Positions 33,278 to 47,847 of a DNA stretch of 64,000 bases are shown piece after piece (position 1 is the stretch's first letter; every line of letters starts with the position of its first letter). The position numbers and the translations under genes are program-made. Source of the stretch: Psilocybe azurescens (lineage: Eukaryota > Basidiomycota > Agaricomycetes > Agaricales > Agrocybaceae); assembly GCA_023853785.1 (NCBI GenBank), contig JAJIRX010000648.1:1-64000 (forward strand). Direction: 5' to 3'. Below the pieces are notes generated by a model. That model did not search any database. It was given only the letters and a program-made list of their open reading frames with translations, and was not told the origin of the DNA.

Positions 33278-34482
33278 ATGTCGCCTAAGAAAGCTGGCAT
33301 TGACGGCATGAGGCAGACCAAGCTGGATTTCAGCGCTGGGAAGCGGACGGCGTCGATTGCTGGTCTGGGGAAAACCAAAGTAGGGCCGACTACACCTGTT
33401 GCTACTGCTGCTCTTGCTGCTACTTCTGCTCCTGTTGCTCCTGCTGGAATAGCGCCCATCCCGACCGTCTCTGTTGAGTCTCCAACGGCTGCCCGTGTTA
33501 CGAGGGCGAAAGCGGCGCGCCAGGCGAAAGTCGAAGATGTAGTTGAAGAGGTCAAGGAGGAGGAGGGGAATACGGATGAGATTGAGCCTGCTGAGGATTT
33601 CACGGGCAGCGATTCGGACACGGAGAGTCTTAGCTCGGTGACGACGTATGAGACTGTCGGGACTATCGAGGAGAGGGTGGCGCCTGCGCCTGCCTCTCCA
33701 GTTGCAGGGAGGACGACACGATCGTCTGCGCAGAATCAAATGCAAACGCTCAATATAAGCAAGGCGAGTGTGGATTCACTTGTGCCAGCGGAGAGGACAG
33801 TCAAAGAGGAGGAAGTAGATGAGATTGAGAGCGCGAACGATTTCGATATGGAAATGGGCATGGATATGTTCAAGCCGTCCAATGCGAGCGAGGCGGAGCT
33901 TGCGAGGAGGGTGGAGGCGAACGACAATATTGCGAAGGAGGCAGAGGGTACTCTGCCGGAGCTGAGGTTAAAGCTGTGAAGTGGAGGAAGTACCATGATA
34001 TATTGAAGAAGAAGTATGGGAATCTGCCGACTAGTAAGTGTTATTTTTTCTAGAGTCGCTATTTGGGACTTTGACTCATCCGAAAACTAAACAATACTGA
34101 TATTTTGAATCTACAGTTCATGGCGAGAACGAGAACAAGATACATCAGATTCTGAGATATTTCGATAAGTGGGTATTTGTGTTGTTTCTGTAAATTAAAT
34201 TGTGATCCTGATGACCACCTTCATGCCTCTAGTATCTACGAATACGGACCTTGTATTGGCGTGACGCGACAGCAGCGGTGGGATAGGGCACAAGCTCTGG
34301 GGTTGAATCCGCCTAAAGAGGTGAGCTATACGTTGTTGTTGCTCTAATATATGCGCGGATGATAATGATGGAATGAAACTCTGACTGTGTACTTGTTGCT
34401 ATAGATCGGTGACATTCTGAATACGATGGAGGGAAGGACAAAGGACGAGTATGTCCAGTCGGTGTTTTATGGCCAGGTCTAG
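33278..34482 (+). CDS. DNA polymerase delta subunit 4 (Cdm1/p12), copy 1
   Basis: The smallest accessory subunit of replicative polymerase delta, stabilising the complex and contacting PCNA. Four exons: 33278-34033, 34117-34168, 34233-34320, 34405-34482. The N-terminus has RQTKLDF, a PCNA-interacting-peptide-like motif in the usual position, then Ala/Val-rich and acidic disordered sequence. The conserved C-terminal domain reads KYHDILKKKYGNLPT, HQILRYFDN, IYEYGPCIGVTRQQRWDRA and LGLNPPKEIGDILNT. The frame joins only if one G is added at 33,964. A second gene with the same C-terminal domain and the same intron positions follows 644 bases downstream. Confidence 0.85.
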
Positions 34483-35126
34483 GGAGTCGGGACCACGCCG
34501 TTCTGCTGCTGTTGCCTTCAGAGCACGCCAGTTTCTACTGACTTACTGACTTACGAATTGCTAGTGAGTTTCTTTCTGGCTGTTATTTATATACATGCTA
34601 ATGTGTGTTTATTTTTGACCCGCCTTTCCAGTCGACGTCAATGTGTAATTTTGCTTGTGTTTCTCTTGTAGATGTACCCCATGATTGTGGAGATAAAAGA
34701 CGACAATGGATGCATCCCTCTAATGCCTAGCATCGCCTCAGACCATTGTCTGGATGTTGGTATCGCTTGACTGACTCTCCCATGGACGTCGAATTTCTTC
34801 CAATGCCGGAAGACTGTGTGGATTAAAGTTGTGTCAGTTGGTGCTCAGTGCTCTGGATGTTTACACGACTCGGACCTCGGGCCTGATTGAACCTACTGTG
34901 GTCTGTGAACTTCTCTGTGAATTGAAGCCGTTGAAGGGCATTTTAATTTATGCGGGGTAGCAACAGGTGTGGTCATTAATTAAAGTTCATGGGATTTCTT
35001 GTGATTGCTGTCCTCGGGATCTGTCAAACCTTTCTGATTCGAACCAAAAACAATGCATATTAGGTCTTTTCTAACAATCTCAACTGTTAGTAACTGCGCT
35101 CTCGAATATAGCTAACACACAGAGAT

Positions 35127-36333
35127 ATGGAGCAGACCAAGGGCAGACTGGCGTATAATGCAGCCAAACCGAATGCAGCCGCAAGCAAGACTAAGCCACG
35201 CGCTGGGTTTAGACCAGGCAATCCACCGGCTATTGCGAAGCCCTCAGTTATAGCAGTGTCCGACGCTTCTGATAAGGAGGACGAGGACGAGGATGCATCA
35301 GACTCAACAATGGAGGACGCGGAGGGTGATGAGGACGAGGATGAGGATGAAGAAAACAGCGGATCAGACGACTCGGATGTTGATCCAGCGGACGCCTTTG
35401 AAGTTGATTACGTTGATGAGCAGTGGGAAGCAGAGGTCTTGTTTGCCGCCCACGAAAGGGAGCAGGAGGAAATTTATGCAGCCTTGCATTATGCGGAAAC
35501 GAACGTGGCCTACGTGGAGGAGTACGCAGCCTCGCGAGATGCGGAAACGGATGAGGAGTACTACGCAGCCTCGCGAGATGCGGTCGCGGTCGCGGCCTCC
35601 AATTCAGTACCGCCAGTAGTAGCTCCTGTTCCAGTAGCGCCAATAGTGCCGACGCCAACGACGACGACAACAACAACAACAACGACAAAAACAACGACAG
35701 CGCCAACGACGACGACGACTACAACGACAACGATAACGATAACAACGACAACAACGACAACAACACCGTCGGCTGCGCAAATAACCCGAACTACCGACTC
35801 GGAGCTTGACGTCGACGCTGTGAAATGGCTCGAGTATCATGACAAGCTTCAGGAGAAGTACGGGAAGCTGACTACCGGTACGTCGTCGCGCTTTTCTTGC
35901 TCCATTTGTGTACGTTCAACTCCGGTTATCCTCTTCTCCAGTTAAAAGCAAGGAGAACAGGGTCCACCAGATTCTTCGTTATTTCGACAAGTGAGTAGCT
36001 ACTATAATAAACTGACAAGTCGCTCTCGTCCTGACCTCTTATACTATGTACTCAGTATGGAGGAGTATGGACCTTGCATTGGCGCGACCCGACGCGAACG
36101 ATGGGATAGGGCGAAAAACAATGATTTAAACCCACCCAAAGAGGTAAGTTGTTCTTATTCTAGGTTATGCTTTACTCAGTTGGAGTGTGTGCGCAACTTT
36201 GATACAAACCAAAATTTTGTTATGATAACTCTAGATCGATGAAATCCTCAATACGTTCGAGGGACGGACGGATGATAAATATGTCAAGTCTGTTTTCGCG
36301 GCGAAGATTACTGACATTTCGAACGAACTTTGA
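35127..36333 (+). CDS. DNA polymerase delta subunit 4 paralogue, copy 2
   Basis: Exons: 35127-35877, 35942-35990, 36056-36143, 36235-36333, with no frame breaks. The C-terminal domain matches copy 1 (WLEYHDKLQEKYGKLTT, HQILRYFDN, MEEYGPCIGATRRERWDRAK, LNPPKEIDEILNTFEGRTDD) and all three introns are at homologous places. The N-terminal half is unrelated: a long Asp/Glu tract (about residues 50-90), an imperfect repeat around EYAASRDAETDEEYYAASRD, and a Thr tract encoded by ACG/ACA triplets (35,656-35,766). The N-terminus lacks the QTKLDF motif, having QTKGRLAY instead. A tandem duplicate with a diverged, disordered N-terminus is the simplest reading; whether it joins polymerase delta is unknown. 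Confidence 0.8.
35656..35766 (+). repeat. ACG/ACA triplet tract encoding polythreonine
   Basis: Interrupted ACG, ACA and ACT triplets encode two long Thr runs broken by K, A, P and I. The tract is inside the coding region of the second polymerase delta subunit gene and remains in frame. Confidence 0.85.
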
Positions 36334-37163
36334 ACATGGCTGTTTGTTTTTCTAAAAAAGATACGCTGGCTGTATTATATTTATGTGTTGTCGGGCAAGC
36401 TTTTAATCACTTTTCATATCTCTGATTATTAATAGTCTTTTGCAGGGTGTCTGTTCTTGTTCTGCTAGTGATGGATGACCTCGTCTGTTTTTAAGAGTGT
36501 ACACTTGTTCTGTGCTATGGGTATCGTGGATTACAATGGAAATGGAAATACCGTTTTATACTCATGCTTCGTCTATTCTCAACGATAGCGCCGAAGCTGT
36601 ACGAACAAACTGCACCTTTTCCTTGGACCCTTTAAGAAATATACGAACGCCGGGGCGTACTTTGAATACGGTGGGATACCGTGAACGACTAACTTCCCTG
36701 TATGGTCATGACGCGCATACCACTTCTGAATGGAGATCCCGTTCACGAGCCCCGCGGGCTGATCAACAAAAGAAGAGGACGTTCTTTCCCATGTGAGCAC
36801 TCAGAATCATCTGGCCCAATGACCAGAACCCACAACGCTTGTCCAAAGATGGCATTTCAAGCATTTCGAAGTTCGGTTAGCGTGGGCAGAGGGATCCTGA
36901 GTTTGGTGCTGGGAGGTGCGTGATCCTGGTTGCGTTTCTCCTCTGAATGGGTTGTGGCTTACGAATGTGACATCGGGAATAAAAGGTGTCGTGCTTCGTG
37001 CTTCGTCCAAGACGAAATCGTTATCTTAATGGGTATCTGGTTTGCGGTGCGCTAGGTGGATATGGATACCCGAACCACTAGTGCCTATAAAGACCAGCAT
37101 TGATACGTCGTGAAGGGTTCTTGACTTCGTATAACATCTCTCCCAAACACTCTGCGACAAAGC
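36334..37163. other. Intergenic, no gene seen
   Basis: Short overlapping frames on both strands here share no recognisable family and lack consistent splice structure. This is probably terminator and promoter DNA for the flanking genes. Confidence 0.6.
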
Positions 37164-39837
<2,674 letters not shown>

Positions 39838-39990
39838 AATCAGTATTTACAAATAGGAGGACGGTCGAAGATGGCAAGCGGTATATAATACAGATGGCAA
39901 ATTAACGATAATAACGAAAGAAAAAATACAGGAAAAAAGTATTGGACAAAGAGGGCAAAGCTGAACATGATCATGATAATTCAAAAAGGT

Positions 39991-42855
39991 CTAGCCTTTC
40001 CAGCCTTTGCCGATCGGTGGGGCGTCTGCGCTGTTGATGAGCACTCTTCTAGGACCTGACCCAGCGACTGGAGGTCCAGATGATTTCGTTGATATCTTCG
40101 GCCGAGCCATCGCTGTCGACGACGCCGACGCCGTTGAGGCCTTGACTACAGTCTTGATAGACGTCTTGGCCACAGGACCTCCCACAGGAGAGACCTTACG
40201 AGCAATTGAATTTTTTCCCGCTGGTAGCACAGGAGACACCTTTCCAGACTTCCCTCCTGCTAAACTGCTCTTTTCCTTGTCCCTGGAGTTGCTGTTCTCT
40301 TTCTCACCCACGGCCGAGGTTCGTGAGCGAGGAGCAGGAGCAGAGACAGCTTTACCCTTTCCTTTCTCTGCTGCTGTGAACGCCTTTCTTGCATTTGGAT
40401 CTGGGAAGAAGACCCGTTCCCTGGTCTGGGAGGGTGCTGCTGCTGCCACAGGCCCGATGATGTTCGGCACAACTTTCCTTTCCTGCAGAGGAGTATCTGG
40501 AGGAGACTCGACGCCTAGCTCAGCGGCAAGCGACATCTGCGGTTCATGTGGAGGGAAGAGGATATTGCTCCCGTATGCGTAATCGTTTTCTTCCGATTCT
40601 TCTGCGACAGCTTCTAGAGGACCCGACGTAGGTGATATCAAGTCGTTCAAGCTCATTGCGGGAGTAGAGGGGAGTCGCCCAGCATGAGGATGCGACTGAG
40701 TGGGCTGGGCTTGGCGGGTGAGTAGGCGTGGATCATGCGCAGCGCAAAAGGCTTCGCAACTGGGAATGGGCGGCGGGCCGCAGGCGGTGTGGATGGAACC
40801 TGCAAATTTGAGCTGGAAGATGACCCAGTGGAATGGGGAGGCGAATCTTCACTTTCGGGAGTTGTACTCTGAGGCGGCGAGTCTGGAAGAGAGGGTGGGA
40901 GGGCGGGGTTCGTAGGTAAAGAGGCGCGAGGAGACGGGGAGGAAGAACAAAGGAGTTGGGAAGAAGGGAACCGGTTGGCGGTAGTGTTAGTGAGCTCGTC
41001 GGTGGAAACGAAAGGGCAGGTATAGGGGCATATACTCTGTCTCATAAATGACAGCAACAGGCGACGCGACAGATCGCCTAGACACTCGGTGGGCCTTACG
41101 CCCGCTTCCAGCCTTGCCGACAGGGATATGCTTTGCTGGTGATCTTCGAGGCGATTTAAATGGTGATTTATGGGGTGATTTTTTAGGCGAGAAGCTGACG
41201 GATGCTTTGGCAGGTTTGCTGGGGGAAACTGGAACAGGTGTTGGGGGAAGTTCTGCAAGCATCTGCTCAACCTGCCAGGAACGCTTTTCTTCGAGGAACT
41301 TGAAACGTTCGGCCTACAAGCACAAATAGATGAGCAAAACGTTATTGTCGGGCAGAATTCAAGCATACCTCGAGTGCAGCCTTTTCTTTTCCGAATTTGA
41401 CTGCTGCATCAGTAAACTTCTGTCGTTCGTCGTCAAGCTCTTTTCGCAGTATGTCCAGTCTTTCTTTCGCCTCGTCTTTGAGAGGTGCAGACATTAACTC
41501 TAAGCTCATTTCTCCGATCTCCCCAGTTGCAATCCGGTGGTCCTTCGTAAATTTATCAAACATTGCTTGGGTATCAGCCACTTGTGCCATCGATTGCTTT
41601 TTGGAAAGCGCTATAGAAGAAACGTATAAGTTTAAGTTTAGTCGATGTAGTACAGCGTAAGACTAACCTATTTCATCCTTGAGAGTTGTGATTATTCTTT
41701 GAAGACGCTCTACTTCAGCAGCAGGAATTTGTGTATTAGCTTCCGGTGGTGTTGCTGACATTTCAGAAATTGCAGAAACATTCTGACGCAGCTCCTTGAA
41801 GATACTGTCGAGTCGGTCACTAGCAGCATTTGGAGGAGCAACAGGGAAGAGAGTCGTCATAGTGATAGGAGTTGGCTTTCCAAAATAATCAATCAATTGG
41901 AGGTTCGAAATAAGGGCCGTCAAGACGTACCTCGTCGATATTCTGGTCGCCTGATATCAGACATCTGGCGTGATGAAGGATAGATTGAAGTTCGTTTATC
42001 GATCTGACGAGCAGTTTCCTCAAAAACAGATTGTCGTCACTGAGATTGGATCGAGTCTGTTCCGCTTGCTCCAGGGCTATCTCTAGGTAGCCTTGGCCCT
42101 TGCCTACAACCTCGTTCCCCTCAACCACAGTAGCATTCAGACACCTCATTCCACTGGGGACAGATGATAGTTTTGCTTGTGTGTCTGAAAGCTTTTGCCA
42201 TTTCTCCATCACTCGTTCGATTTCTTTTTCTTTCTTCTTCAGCTCTGCGTAGTGGGTCGCTCGGACACCTTGGAGCAGAGTCCGTGTACGTTGTAGTTCT
42301 GCAGATGTTTGTTTGTGCGAGCTCTCAGATAATTGCAAATTTTTCAAAGTTGTACTAGCACGGAAATGTAAGCCTGCTTTCATGTGCAAGAATTTCAATA
42401 GACGCACGTTAGCCGTGATTTGTGGAGGTTCATTTCTCTCTCGGCATTGGCACTCTGTTCCTTTTCCTTGCGGTGCATTGACACCATTCTTTGATGGTCG
42501 TAGGTCATTGTACGCAGTTTCGTTGTCAATTCTTCCGTCCTGGACATGTCTTCCTATTCCAGATGTTAGACAGTCTGATCGCCGCAATCTGGTGGCCATG
42601 ACATACCATGCGTTGGCTGAGTAGCGCCAACAGACATCTGACTACTCTATCGCATTTGTCGTTCGAGATTCCATCCAATGATAGTCCCGGAGATGGAACA
42701 TAACCATGTGCTACCAGTTGCGAATTGATGAACTCCAAACTCGATGTTGAATCTATTGACGATGCACTGGTTGTATTGAAGAAAGGCGAATTGAGGTTGG
42801 AGAGAGATGGTGAGTCAAACTGCCAGTGCACGAGCTTCTTTGGCGTTTCTTCCAT
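39991..42855 (-). CDS. ADIP-domain coiled-coil protein (afadin/alpha-actinin-binding family)
   Basis: Begins at the ATG at 42,855 (MEETPKKLVHWQFDSPSL). Introns at 42606-42554 and 42407-42355, another at about 41,932-41,882, and more near 41,660 and 41,340. The first about 300 residues match the fungal ADIP domain: EFINSQLVAHGYVPSPGLSL, RVVRCLLALLSQRM, EDMSRTEELTTKLRTM, LHKSRLT, ELQRTRTLLQGVRATH and VEGNEVVGKGQGYLEIALEQ. Coiled-coil segments follow, then a Lys/Ser/Pro-rich basic stretch (KSPHKSPFKSPRRSPAK) and a long disordered C-terminus. In animals this family (SSX2IP) acts at centrosomes and cell junctions; the fungal role is unproven. Joining the C-terminal frames needs single-base changes in homopolymers at about 41,025 and 40,660, so the tail is less certain than the N-terminal half. 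Confidence 0.78.
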
Positions 42856-43219
42856 AGCCAAAAAGTGAAAAGAAAGCAAAGGTGAGAGGATCAAGAGTCA
42901 AGACACTGCATAATCAGACCTTCCTGAATCCAAATGTTGGCGTCGCGTAAAGCACATGACCGTTCTTTCTTCGTATGGTCACATGTTGACTCCTGAGTCG
43001 CGTCGCGTCCAGCGTCTTACCAGCGTCTCGTCTCGTCTAGTGGAACGCATCGATTAGGTTTGAAATAGAAAATAGTGTGTTCATTCATATATGCGGAGCT
43101 TATACTATACATATTACCTACTCGTACAGAGAATATTTTCCCATTTTCTCGCTGAGTGCCCTTATCCAAGCGGGTGTTGAATGAGAAACTTGCAAGAAAC
43201 CTTAGGACTTTACAGAACA

Positions 43220-45282
43220 ATTTAAATTTACACCAGTATAGCTATCATAAGCTATAAGACATACTTCAAAGCTGCAAAATTTTAGTTCGGTATGGAAATC
43301 TCTTTTACGATGTGGAAGTGAAAATATCTGCAGGTAACTCGGAGTCGTAGTAGATATCTGAATTACGCGCCAGCATAATGACCGTTTTGAGCCCTCATAC
43401 TGTCTTTTCTCTTCAAACCGAGGGCAGGTAGTATTTACGCTGTGGAAAAAGTCAGAAATTGACTAAAAGGTGCCACAGTTATACATATGCTGGATCATCT
43501 GCCCTACTTTCTTGGTCGGATCTGTAGATATCAACGCTCCCAGAATTAATGCAGCCTAGATAAATTAGATGAGAATTTCAGCTAGCTATTTGAGGTTGGC
43601 AACTTTTTGGAATAAAAGATCGTACCGAAAAGGTTAAAATTCCAAGACAAGGCAGTAGGCCAATGAAATCTATAATATTATTTTATTTTAGCCAATGTTC
43701 AAGATGAAAATCAAGAAAAATACCAACCAAGAACGTCACCTGTAGATCAAATGTTTGTTAACTTACATTCCTTAAGTTCCTTCCGCAGTGATTGTGAGAC
43801 GTACCAAAGCCGGGTGGAGCACCTGGCATACTTGCACGCAATTGTGTGAATGCAAACACCGTCGCCACAGGTATGATCAAAACTTCGGTTCTTTGTCGAA
43901 ACCCAAATAATATAGCTGTAAAGGAGAGCAAAAACAGAACCAAGGTAATGAGCCCTAGACAGATAGACATTTTTTAGAATTGCCTGTGGGGAAGACCCAG
44001 CGCTCGAGTGGCAAACAATCGGCTTACAGCTTGCAATCGTAATGATTATACAGAACGCGATGATGAGGCCTCCTCGTTCAAGATTGATTTGAATGAGAAC
44101 GATCTCAGAGCCGTCGTCAAAGTCAGCTTGATTCACAGGAGTAGTAAATGTTGTCCTAGATCCGCTAAAAACGGGCCATAATATTCAGCTTTTGTGAGTG
44201 AAATTTTTAGAAATAGCTGCATACATGGCATTTCCCTCTGCATTTGTAACCTGTAAACCAACAGTACTATTCTCTGCGTCTTGGGCGAACATAAAAATGA
44301 CCGTGGTATAGCTTTTGAACCAAAAAAAACTTCAGTACATTATGAAAAGATGAAAGGAAGCGTGCTCACATATCAAATGGGTAGTTTATTAGAGCTGAAC
44401 GACGACTTTTGCCAGATTCAAACAAGCGAATGTCCGTTCGGAATGTAGCAGAATTTGCTTTGATATCCCCAGTGGCCATGGCCGTGGCGTTCAACCGGAA
44501 CAAAGGCGTTGAAGGACGATCACTAGAGCTTATCGAGTCTGTGTTGCCTGTGGAGACCAAAAGATTACTGAAAAAATATCGTCTTATTGGTACTGTCCCG
44601 ACCCAATCATGCAAAGCATACCTGTCGAAGAATATATTGACATCGGTGCATGGTCCTCGAAGGCTACCACTAGACGGATCAATTGCGCAGCCTGAGTCAA
44701 ACTCAATCGCCCAATCGAAAGTGATAACAGAGTTCGTTGGATCTGCGGAGACAAGGAGGGCTGCCAACGAAACTGTTCTTTGCGTGGATGAACCGAGGGG
44801 AGGGGCTATAGTCCAGGTCCTTTGTATGGAGGAAAAAACCCAGAAGAATGGACATCAGAGGCGCTGAAATGCAGAATCCGATGCAACATAGAATCCAATA
44901 TTTAATGACCCTGTGTGGTATTTCAGATGTCCTGTGGGCAGTATTTGTCGGAGACGGTTCGGAGAGAATATGTCAATTTGAATATAAAGACTTTTCGACT
45001 TCATTCGGGGTGTAGGGTGGTGATGAAGCGGGGTTCATATTCAGGGAGGGTTCTGCGGGGTCCATGTCAGGGAGGGTACTGAGACATATAGAACGCCTTC
45101 TCAAGCTGTTTTATAGCTTCTGGGCGAGAACGGCCTTTTAAAATTAGAACGACCTGCCAGCCCTGCTCTGTGGAGTTGAGAAGAACCACTCAGAGCTTGG
45201 CATATATTTAGGCGCCCATAACCTTATGTGAGGGCGGATTGTCCCTACTTCCGACATATATAGTTAGATCCATATGACAGGG
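43220..45282 (-). repeat. Inverted duplication, right arm
   Basis: Reverse-complement partner of 17,470-19,535, covering the promoter, coding exons, introns and 3' end of the DUF4436 gene. The outer boundary at 45,282 is sharp: to its right lies transcription factor coding sequence unrelated to the left arm's flank. Confidence 0.9.
43245..45065 (-). pseudogene. DUF4436 family gene copy, broken
   Basis: Same exon order and splice sites as the left-arm gene, with the same body motifs (FDWAIEFDSGCAIDPSSGSL, ALINYPFD, RQRTEVLIIPVATVFAFTQL, SMPGAPPGFG). The first available ATG (45,065) opens a frame that meets TGA at 44,975-44,973, about codon 31, where the left copy has a CGA Arg codon. The ATG equivalent to the left copy's start is followed almost at once by TGA. 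No in-frame Met lies between that stop and the first membrane helix that would restore a complete protein. I call it a recent pseudogene, since the rest is well conserved. Confidence 0.75.
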
Positions 45283-46661
45283 TTGAAAGTACTGCCAGCC
45301 AGAGGATAGCCCTGATGAATCGCTATGTAGCACCACACGGGGATCCGGGGAGTACTTTGACCCAAGGGCACAGACCAAGAGGACTGTCATTCCAAAGGAT
45401 GGGTCCCAGTGGTGTTGGCCGACGGCCAACGATTCATAAACGTAGGGTGGTGGAGTACCGGAATCAGACTGTTTGTTTTCTCGAAGTAGAGAGAAACAAG
45501 GCTCTCAAGAAGGTCGTTGTCGGGGTAAACATAGGACGCTTCTGAAGACGTCACATAAGATAGTTCCCACTGCAGAAGACTTGTGAAAATTTAAGATTTG
45601 GATAAACAAGTACCGAAGCGCACCGGCATAATGCCCCAATAGATATCTCTTCTGTATCTTTCGGGATCCGGTGCCGTCATCACACCAGTTATTGCATCTT
45701 TTATAGTCGATACTTGCCTCGCAAGTGCGAACACACTACATAAACTATCATTCGATGCGCGCGTGTGGATATCATAGAAAAACATGCCTAGCTTGTCCGA
45801 AGAATCGTTCTTCTACGCCAGTATTCGCAGAGAGCTTTTTCATATCTTCTGCAAGGGCTACATGAGCAAGATCATCTGCTTCCGATATCTCCGTATTATC
45901 TTGCATTGTCGCTGATGGAAGAACTGTGTGCAAATGAATGGATTGCGGGAGTGGATGCGGTATGTAGGATGAGCATTGATTGGCATCGGTAACACGAGGA
46001 GCATCATAAGTGGTTCGATCGGTCAGGGGGGGCATGGCCATGGCATTTCGTTCTGTATCTTGCAGGCGCATCTAAGACAATCGTATATCAATGGAAGGGT
46101 CGTATAACTACGAACAGGTGACGTGAACATTACTTGTTCGATACATTCCTCAAGTTTCTTTATTCTGCCTTCGAGAATTTGAATATACCTTCAAAAATTA
46201 CATCGTTAATCTCGATCAACAGCAAAATATAATAATAGTGCGTACGCTGCTTGATGCATTTCCGTTTTCTATGACGGATAAAATACATTATAATTTTCAT
46301 TTATACATAGAATGGATGGTGATCTACCGTATGATGGTTAGGCAGATCATGCCTGCACTGGATATCGGAGTGCTGACAGCTAGTGCATCTACTTCCAGGC
46401 ATTTCAGCACTATCGCCTGCAAGGAAATCGATTGATCATTAAGATAGATCAAACGGAATAGAATTAGGCGGCCGACACACATTTAACTTTGGAACAGCTT
46501 GCGAGTTCAGCTCTGATATACAGAGAAACTCGTTATAACTCACTCTTTTTGATTCGGCACTTGTCGCAAACCCCACGCAGCCGTCTTATCTTTGCTTTCT
46601 GGCTATTCTGGGAGTTTGAAACCACCATGTCAACCTCTGAGGATGTTTTCCTGGTGGACAT
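45283..46661 (-). pseudogene. Zn(II)2Cys6 transcription factor, truncated
   Basis: Starts at 46,661. Exon 1 (46661-46544) ends RRLRGVCDKCRIKK; an 8-base exon (46486-46479) supplies IKC, completing C-x2-C-x6-C. The second half of the zinc cluster (SRCTSCQHSDIQC) is readable at about 46,390-46,350 in a neighbouring frame. A linker helix (YIQILEGRIKKLEECIEQ, about 46,190-46,135) and the start of the fungal-specific regulatory domain follow: RYRRDIYWGIMP, YVYPDNDLLESLVSLYFEKT, LIPVLHHPTF and WDPSFGMTVLLVCALGSKYS. The reading stops at GWQYFQP exactly where the duplicated DUF4436 segment begins (45,282). The remaining, larger part of the regulatory domain is absent, so the gene was cut by the rearrangement. 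Several frame breaks are also present. Confidence 0.8.
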
Positions 46662-47847
46662 ACTAGCAAGGACGACTTTTCTTCGGAAGTTTAGAGTATA
46701 TATGAAAATTTTTGGTTTGAAAGGTTGAGGGGAAGGGTTTTAGTCAACTCATAGATACCATTGAAAAAGAGTCAGCAGTCACTTGTCAGCACCGCTGCCC
46801 GTAAGCGCTTAGTGCTAGATTTGGACTTTCAACTACACGTGATCAAAGAGTGCAGTGCGCATCAAACCAAATTTGACCCGAAAGTTGGAATAGAACTCTC
46901 GTTATGCCTTCAAGTCGGCATGTAATCAGAGCGAGGTCATTAACGTGTCTTATTTTTCTCTAGAAGATTATCAGGCAGATATCTATCTTAGTCAAATAAT
47001 ACCTAGATGAGATTGAGAAGAGATCAAACTCCGACGTTTAAAGAGTATTTTAAATAGGCGCTTGTACAAATGGCACTTCACGGCGCAATAGATCAAGTAA
47101 TGGAAATAGAAGAAGCTGCCTCGTGCTTTAAAAATTGGGTCCATCAAGGATCCGCGTTACACCTTTCGACCTCCGACGTAAACCGTTTGTTGCAACCAAA
47201 TCGCAATTTACAGAAGTTCGTAAAAGGGCGTTTGGAGTGTAAGTTGCGATCAGTTGGACTACCAATGACAAGTCTAGTTATAGACTTTATCAAGTTTAGA
47301 ATCAATAATGTCGATTCATGAGAGGCGTGTGATGCATTCATAGTTCCGCCACAGCTTCGCCACTGCCACTCGAACTTCGTTCCAACGTTTATGTAACCCG
47401 ATTTCTTTCTCCCTATCTAGAGCCCATCGAGTACCCTCACGATACATGGTCTCCGCTAAGAGTTGCTCTGGACGACAATTATGTTTAAATTTTCTGCGAC
47501 CCAAATCATGATGCTCAGGCCTGGTATGTAGGTTAAGTACTAGACCATATGGGCGCAGAACAAGCATGAAAGCAAGTCATCCATAGCATCACTGACGCGT
47601 CATACATATAATTCATAACATCGGTATCATATGAATGCAAACGATAGCAAATCAACGATATCCAGTTCACAGCTCAACAACAATAACAAACGATAGCAAA
47701 ATATCACTGTCCCTTTTGCGTCTGCGTCTCACAAGGTAGGCAGAGGCAGTATGCCTGGGGTCAAAATTACAACAACCATAGCAACAAATACTCCTTTGGA
47801 AGTTGTTGTGTGGATGTGGGTGTGGATGTCCAGATAGCGATGCCCCT
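46662..47847. other. Intergenic, no confident gene
   Basis: A plus-strand frame of 83 codons at 47,070-47,321 (starting MALHGAIDQVMEIEEA) and a minus-strand frame of 83 codons at 47,316-47,567 have ordinary composition but match no family I recognise and lack supporting splice structure. I do not call them. Confidence 0.5.
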
